Of a DNA stretch of 64,000 nucleotides, positions 58,954-64,000 are shown one piece after another. Origin of the DNA: Sedimentisphaerales bacterium. Lineage in GTDB: Bacteria; Planctomycetota; Phycisphaerae; Sedimentisphaerales; SM23-30. Within the stretch, counting starts at the first letter, position 1; each line of letters starts with the position of its first letter. The stretch is from contig JAFGKT010000011.1 in assembly GCA_016928435.1 (NCBI GenBank), positions 1-64,000 of the forward strand, in the 5' to 3' direction. The translations under genes and the position numbers were made by a program. A model generated the notes under the pieces. The model worked only from the letters and a program-made list of their open reading frames with translations, had not been told where the DNA came from and ran no database searches.

Positions 58954-60078
58954 ATGAAACAGCTTTCAAGAAAAAGGCAACAAGGAATCACATTGTTTTT
59001 GACAATGGTGATTCTGATTATCTTGGCGACGCTGATAGTTCAGTTCCAAGCCGAGTCCGCTTTGCAGTTGCGCGCCAGTAATTATCGAATAGATATGCAG
59101 AGATGCCGGTACGCCGCGGAGTCCGGTTTGGTGGTGGCCCAGGTTATGGTGGCTGAACACTACGAAAATATCGCGCGGATTCATCGCAGTTTCCGCGCCG
59201 GCGAAGAATTGGAAGAAGACGCGGTAATCAGCGGCTGGAACCGTTTCAGCGATCCGAACGCCACATGGGCGGAACGATTAGCCTACGACACCGGCATAAC
59301 CGAACGGCAAGCGATTACGGTCGGCGATATTCCGGTGCTGGTGGAGGTGCAGGATGAAAACGCCAAGTATCCGGTGCTTTGGCTCCTGCGTTCGCCTTTT
59401 GCCTCATCCGGCGGTCGCGATGTGCCCGAGCGCTCGGTAGAGCATTTTGGCGAATTGCTGGATATGGATTCCGCGATAGTTAATGATACAATTCGTTTGG
59501 TCCAGGAGATAGCGGAGCCCTTGCCCTTGCCCGCCGCGGAAGTCACCGTCCAGGCGCCGGACCAAGCAGAAGGCAGACGTCGGCGCCGCCATTTGGGTCT
59601 GACCGCGGTAATGGAAGAAAACCGCGAACGCCATCGTCTCATGGCTGTGTTCGCCAACGCTTGGTACACCGAGTTGTTTCATAACCTCGAATACGCTGAG
59701 CTGATAGAGCCTTTGGCCGAAAACGTGGAGCCTTTCCCTGTGTTGCTGGGAGTATGGGGTGCTGGGAAAATAAATATAAACACCGCGTCGCCGGAATTGC
59801 TCGAAAGCGCCTTTGCGCCTGTGGGCATTACCGAGCATATGGTTCAATCGATAGTAGATTACCGAATTGAAAGGCCTTTTGGCAGCATGGCGGAACTGCG
59901 TGATATCGATCTATCCGGCGAGGTCAGACAGTACATGCGCGAGCTGTGTGTTACCGCCAGTGATACTTTCTCTTTACACATTACCGCTTCGTTGGGACGA
60001 ACGCGTTGTGAAATCATCAGCGGCGTATATCGTAACCGCCGGGGTGAAATATTGAATATGGGTATATTGACTCGCTAG
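58954..60078 (+). CDS. gspK: minor pseudopilin GspK
   Basis: The 374-aa protein has an N-terminal hydrophobic helix after QQG (ITLFLTMVILIILATLIV) and lacks Glu at +5, as is usual for GspK. Signature stretches are RYAAESGLVVAQVM (about residues 50-63), VEVQDENAKYPV, and a helix-hairpin-helix-like GKININTASPELLESAFAPVG (about 267-287). It caps the pseudopilus tip. Confidence 0.88.
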   Translation: MKQLSRKRQQGITLFLTMVILIILATLIVQFQAESALQLRASNYRIDMQRCRYAAESGLVVAQVMVAEHYENIARIHRSFRAGEELEEDAVISGWNRFSDPNATWAERLAYDTGITERQAITVGDIPVLVEVQDENAKYPVLWLLRSPFASSGGRDVPERSVEHFGELLDMDSAIVNDTIRLVQEIAEPLPLPAAEVTVQAPDQAEGRRRRRHLGLTAVMEENRERHRLMAVFANAWYTELFHNLEYAELIEPLAENVEPFPVLLGVWGAGKININTASPELLESAFAPVGITEHMVQSIVDYRIERPFGSMAELRDIDLSGEVRQYMRELCVTASDTFSLHITASLGRTRCEIISGVYRNRRGEILNMGILTR

Positions 60079-60139
60079 AGGTGCCCCAGATACATTGTCG
60101 CGAAAGTCAACCAAGACAATAATAGGAACCAAATAAAAA

Positions 60140-61603
60140 ATGAGCGACCAAGCAACATCGCGTTTTAGCGGTCATAGCTGCATAGGCATACATTACAGCG
60201 GTTCCGCGGCCACCGCCGTGGTGGTGGATACTCATCACGGCGATCGTGCTGTTGAAGCCAAGGTCCGGGTTGTGTCGCCGAATCCGCAAGCCAAAGCTGA
60301 AAATGTTGCGGAACTGCTGGATGAGATCGTCGAAAAGCTTTCTCTTGACGCCAAGCGCCAATTGCCGGTGGCTCTGGCTCTTGGAGGCCAATTGTACCAG
60401 ACCGGCGAGCATCATAGCGAGTTCTCCGATCCCCGACAGATTGACCAGACTTTGCGTTTTGATGTTGAAGAAGAGTTTATGGTGGACGCTGAGAGTGTCG
60501 CGTTGTGCTATCAGGTGAAGCGCAGTGATGAAAATGGCGCGGATTTGATTGTAAGCCTTACGCCTCGGGACGAGCTGGCGGAGCTGTTCGAGCAGTTTTA
60601 TAATAAGCGTTTGGATGCCCATATCGCCCAGCCTGATCTCACAGCTTGGATAAGTTACTTGCGCCAATATGCTCCGGAAATCGATAAGAACGTGGTATGT
60701 GTGGCGTGGACCGAAGGGGTTCTGTACACGCTGCTGGTGGACGCGAGTTATAATCCGATTCTTTCGCGCAGCTATCTTTGTCCCGATGCTTCCTCCGCTC
60801 ACGATGTGTTGGAACGCGAGATGCGTCGCGCGGATGTTCTGTTGTCGGCTGATCAAAGGGCCGCGGTTTTGCTGTACCATTCGGACCATTTCAATGGCGA
60901 TCGGATAAAACAGTTGGCTGATTCGCTGGGCCTTGGGGTCCAGGCTTTGCCTCATGCCGATGCCGCGGAGGCCTTCGCCATAGGCGCAGCGTTATCTTGG
61001 GCTGAGGGGAAGGTATTTACTGATTTTCGCCGAGAGGACATGCAGCCTAAGACATTGGTCGCGGGGCGATTGAAGGCCCTTTATGGTTTGTCCGCGGCAA
61101 TTACGATTCTGCTCTTGGCATGGGCTTTGATTATGTATTCGCAAGCCTCAGCCTATCGCGGCGCTCAGGAAAAAAACATCGAGAATATAAAGACTGTTTG
61201 GCAGGAAGTGCATTCTGATGAGCGTATGCGTGACTCCTCCAATATTGCTCAGTTGGCGCGCAGTATAAGAGTACTGCGTTCGGAGGTGGCTTTGAATGCG
61301 CAGGGGCAATCGGACAGCATGACTTCGAACTCCGCGGCGCGTGTGGTGTATTTGGTTCTGCAGGCGTTGGACCGTTTGCCTCAAGACTTTGACTTGCAGC
61401 TTGAATCGATCAATGCCGGGACCGATTACGCGAGGATATCCGGGTTTGTACCGACCTTGGCGGATCGCGCTGAAATGGATGCCGTGATCGAAGCCCAATC
61501 GGAGCTTACGCTCAGTAATTGGGATATGGGACAGGATTCCTCCGGCGAAGGCAGACGCAGTTTCAATATGTCTTTGGAAGTGGCTGCGGCAGGGACGCCT
61601 TGA
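60140..61603 (+). CDS. gspL: GspL-like inner-membrane assembly protein
   Basis: The 487-aa protein has a cytoplasmic actin-like/PilM-like domain (about residues 14-300) starting CIGIHYSGSAATAVVVDT and including DLIVSLTPRDEL and RAAVLLYH. One membrane helix is at about 317-335 (SAAITILLLAWALIMYSQA), then a periplasmic coiled coil and ferredoxin-like end (SGFVPTLADRAEMDAVIEA). This is the GspL layout, which joins GspE to the periplasm. Similarity to GspL is weak apart from architecture and position. Confidence 0.72.
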   Translation: MSDQATSRFSGHSCIGIHYSGSAATAVVVDTHHGDRAVEAKVRVVSPNPQAKAENVAELLDEIVEKLSLDAKRQLPVALALGGQLYQTGEHHSEFSDPRQIDQTLRFDVEEEFMVDAESVALCYQVKRSDENGADLIVSLTPRDELAELFEQFYNKRLDAHIAQPDLTAWISYLRQYAPEIDKNVVCVAWTEGVLYTLLVDASYNPILSRSYLCPDASSAHDVLEREMRRADVLLSADQRAAVLLYHSDHFNGDRIKQLADSLGLGVQALPHADAAEAFAIGAALSWAEGKVFTDFRREDMQPKTLVAGRLKALYGLSAAITILLLAWALIMYSQASAYRGAQEKNIENIKTVWQEVHSDERMRDSSNIAQLARSIRVLRSEVALNAQGQSDSMTSNSAARVVYLVLQALDRLPQDFDLQLESINAGTDYARISGFVPTLADRAEMDAVIEAQSELTLSNWDMGQDSSGEGRRSFNMSLEVAAAGTP

Positions 61604-61665
61604 TCGCTGTTTCAGTGGCGAGAAGTACGTGATTTGGATTAGTAACAATAAATACGAGATTTGAT

Positions 61666-62175
61666 ATGGACACTGAATTATTCAAAAAACCGACAACTTG
61701 GGCTGTTCTGATTCCTGCTATCGCGCTGCTTGTGGCGATCTATTGCACCATTAGTATGCTGGGTGAGCGCAAGGAATCCGACATCTTGGCGGAAACCGCT
61801 GATAAAGCATTTAAGGATGCTCGTTATATCATTCAAATGACCGGCATCGCGAATAACAACACGGCTGGGGAAACGGCTCGATATTTTGACGGCATCGCCT
61901 CGGCCCGAGAATGCGCCGCGGCGGCGGTGATTCCGGAGCATAAATTGCTGCGTGTAGAAAGCGGCAGTCCGCAAGCACAGGCGGACGGCACTTTCCTGCG
62001 CCGGGAAACCTATCATCTCGATCAGGTGCGGCTTACTCAGATAGCGTACTTTATCGATTATGCCGAGCGCGGTTATCGCGATTTAGTCTGCACTACATTG
62101 ACCATCAGAAAGGCCCGATCCCGCGAACGCGATCTCTGGGACCTAACCGCGACCATCGAGTATTTGACTGATTGA
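61666..62175 (+). CDS. gspM: GspM-like (PilO-like) protein
   Basis: The 169-aa protein has an N-terminal membrane helix (residues about 12-33, AVLIPAIALLVAIYCTISML), a short coiled coil and an alpha/beta domain with ferredoxin-like order (about 95-169). The last gene of the locus in the usual C-to-M order is gspM, so the call rests mainly on layout. The ribosome site is weak. Confidence 0.55.
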   Translation: MDTELFKKPTTWAVLIPAIALLVAIYCTISMLGERKESDILAETADKAFKDARYIIQMTGIANNNTAGETARYFDGIASARECAAAAVIPEHKLLRVESGSPQAQADGTFLRRETYHLDQVRLTQIAYFIDYAERGYRDLVCTTLTIRKARSRERDLWDLTATIEYLTD

Positions 62176-62344
62176 TCAGGTGCGATTACGATTTTATCGA
62201 TTGTTATTGCTGGTTTTTTGGTGGGGTGTTAGGGGGCAGGGGCGATTTTGAAAAAGTTCTTGCTATCGGTTTGTGTGAGTCTATGATGCTATCCAGTCAT
62301 CGGCTCGGTTGTCGGTGTTGTTAAATGTCAGCTAGGAGATCCTT

Positions 62345-63610
62345 ATGGTTGCTGGGACCCAGGTAAGTGGTCCGGATCGTGATATTTTGCGGTCGTTGGG
62401 GCAAAGAGTAGCGGAAATTGCCGCGGATCCGATTATGGCTGATCGCCGGGCAGGCTGGAAACGTCTTAACGGTCTCAAGAGTGATCGACCGATGATTTTA
62501 GTCGAAACCGGCGGTGTGTTAGATGAGGTAGTGCCTCTGGACACGCTGCAATGCCGGGGCGGGTGGTCCCGAGGCATTGAACGGTGGCTGCGGAATCAAA
62601 TCTTCTATTATGAATCTGTCGGTGACGATATGGTCATCGAACCGTCTATAGGTTGGGGCTGGCAGACGCAAAGCAGCGATTACGGTGTGGAGGTCGTGAG
62701 CCATAAAGGTGATGACGGTCATGGCCACGGAAGTATTAAGTGGGATGCGCCTATATCCAATATTGCCGAGGGGCTTGAGAAGTTGCGTTTTCGCACGTTT
62801 AGCGTGGATCGACAGGCGTCATTGCAAGAGAAAGCATTGTTGGAGGAGGTTTTTGATGGGGTTTTGCAAGTTCCGAACCACAGTTGGTTTTGGTGGACTC
62901 AGGGGTTGACCGGTACCGCCATCAAGCTGATTGGTTTGGAAGGCCTGATGATGGCGATGTTCGATCAGCCGGACGATTTGCATCGGCTGATGGCTTTCTT
63001 GCGTGACGATCAAGCGAAAATGTTGGACTGGTTCGAGCAGCAAGGGTTGCTCAGTCCCAACAATCAGGACCATTACGTTTGTTCCGGCGGTCGGGGTTAC
63101 ACTGATGAGTTGCCTCAAGACGATTATGTGCCGGGTCAGCCGGGCCGGGTCAAGGATATGTGGGGGTTGTCGGAGTCACAGGAAACCGTCGGAGTCTCGC
63201 CGGCTATGTTTGCGGAGTTTATCTTTCCCTATCAACTGCCGTTGATTTCTCGTTTTGGTTTGTCGGGCTATGGTTGTTGTGAACCAATTGACAAGCGATT
63301 TGAAATCATCAAACAAATACCGAATTTGCGACGGGTGTCGGTTTCGCCCTGGGCCAATCAAACTGACATGGCCCAAAAGCTGGCTCGTGATTATATCTAT
63401 AGTCGCAAGCCCAACCCCACACTTATCAGCATGTCCGATTTTGATGAAGAACTCATCCGAAAAGACTTACGTGAAACGCTGCAATGCACCAAGGGGCTCA
63501 ACGTGGAAATTGTAATGAAGGATGTTCACTTCTTGGCCGGGCATCCCGACCGCTTGGGTCGCTGGACCGGCATTGCCCGTGAAATCATCGATGAGATTTA
63601 TGGCTCGTAG
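62345..63610 (+). CDS. uroporphyrinogen-decarboxylase-superfamily protein
   Basis: The 421-aa protein starts at ATG with AGGAG at 62333-62337. The later half has the URO-D/cobalamin-methyltransferase barrel features: FAEFIFPYQLPLISRFGLSGYGCCEPIDKRFEIIKQIPNLRRVSVSPWAN, where GCCEP holds possible zinc cysteines, and the end segment VEIVMKDVHFLAGHPDRLGRW. It does not match HemE. Planctomycetes and Lentisphaerae have many of these proteins, with likely roles in methyl transfer to or from corrinoids. It begins 170 bases after gspM and is unrelated to secretion. Confidence 0.75.
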   Translation: MVAGTQVSGPDRDILRSLGQRVAEIAADPIMADRRAGWKRLNGLKSDRPMILVETGGVLDEVVPLDTLQCRGGWSRGIERWLRNQIFYYESVGDDMVIEPSIGWGWQTQSSDYGVEVVSHKGDDGHGHGSIKWDAPISNIAEGLEKLRFRTFSVDRQASLQEKALLEEVFDGVLQVPNHSWFWWTQGLTGTAIKLIGLEGLMMAMFDQPDDLHRLMAFLRDDQAKMLDWFEQQGLLSPNNQDHYVCSGGRGYTDELPQDDYVPGQPGRVKDMWGLSESQETVGVSPAMFAEFIFPYQLPLISRFGLSGYGCCEPIDKRFEIIKQIPNLRRVSVSPWANQTDMAQKLARDYIYSRKPNPTLISMSDFDEELIRKDLRETLQCTKGLNVEIVMKDVHFLAGHPDRLGRWTGIAREIIDEIYGS

Positions 63611-64000
63611 GATACGCGGGAAAATTTGAACAGTTCAAAATTATCTGTCCTACCGTTTTTGGGGGATTAATCCGGTTGCTTACGCTCGCAGCTCTGATTG
63701 GGGTAGCAAAAACGCGCGGAATTGAGACGCGGAAATGAGAGATTTCGTGGGGGACGGGCGCGCATGATTAGTAGGTGGGGGCAGGGGTACGGGCGGTGAG
63801 ATGCGCGAAGGTTTGTTGGGAGCGCGCGGGGGTGGGACAGGTGAGGATGGCTGTTCAAAAATGGATCGAAAATTATCAGTTTTGATTGGTTTTGGTCAAG
63901 AATTCGGCGGTTTTCTTCAGGAACGGAAAGGTTTTTTGGGGTGGCTGATTTTGGGTGGTTTGGTCGGTATTAGATTTGCGCAACGGGGAAAAATTAACCG
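63611..64000. other. right-end region without a supported gene
   Basis: The sequence is G/T-rich and no ORF has protein-like composition. The last 12 bases (AAAAATTAACCG) match the start of the dispersed repeat at 1152-1163, so a further copy probably crosses the window edge. Confidence 0.4.

Noticed and set aside
63667-63858. 63-aa minus-strand frame near the right end
   Set aside because: It is Pro/His/Arg-rich with no ribosome site or homology that I recognise.

Overview
The window looks like the chromosome of a planctomycete, most likely of the Phycisphaerae type. This rests on the combination of two PEP-CTERM proteins, a very large parallel beta-helix protein with dockerin modules, a DUF1573 protein beside a multihaem protein, and a complete type II secretion locus. 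The assignment is inference from gene content. Coding density is high. To the eye the + strand is rich in G and T whatever the direction of the gene, which suggests a strong replication-strand skew.

Region 1 (1-25 kb) is mostly housekeeping. It holds a coiled-coil secreted protein, an ASCH protein, a membrane nucleotide-sugar dehydratase behind a near-perfect promoter, an APH-like kinase, a DUF151 nuclease-like protein and valS with its own promoter. Next come a PEP-CTERM protein, a lipid-A-kinase-like protein, and pdxB, a polyprenyl synthase and a phosphodiesterase lipoprotein in a row, then metK. A leftward group (nagA, dipeptide-epimerase-like enzyme, ACT and STAS proteins) suggests amino-sugar and peptidoglycan recycling. 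A receiver-PAS-histidine kinase follows.

Region 2 (25-30.5 kb) is the accessory part. After mtnP there are five clusters of one palindromic repeat (core AAAGGGGTCTGACCCCTTT, right arm TAGTTGACC). Between the clusters lie a Fic protein, two or three tiny mostly membrane ORFs, a REP-associated tyrosine transposase (RAYT) and a PEP-CTERM gene. The stop codons of the Fic and RAYT genes lie inside repeat copies. A 48-nt diverged second copy of the mtnP 3' end sits at the far side. The layout looks like an island of gene cassettes punctuated by REP-like elements.

Region 3 (30.6-47 kb) holds two tandem cation/proton antiporters with C-terminal CBS pairs, a methyltransferase overlapping an HExxH protein, comM, a DnaJ-type cysteine-rich protein, tRNA-Ser(CGA) and an HDAC-like deacetylase. 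A DUF1573 protein, a phosphoesterase-multihaem fusion and the 1259-aa beta-helix/dockerin protein complete it.

Region 4 (47.2-62.2 kb) is a type II secretion locus in the canonical order C-D-E-F-G-H-I-J-K-L-M. The first gene is unusual: one N-terminal membrane anchor followed by seven tandem copies of a GspC/PilP-like homology-region fold instead of one. A lipoprotein gene lies antisense between it and gspD. The beta-helix/dockerin protein just upstream is a plausible substrate. A URO-D-superfamily protein ends the window; the last 390 bases hold no gene I can support.
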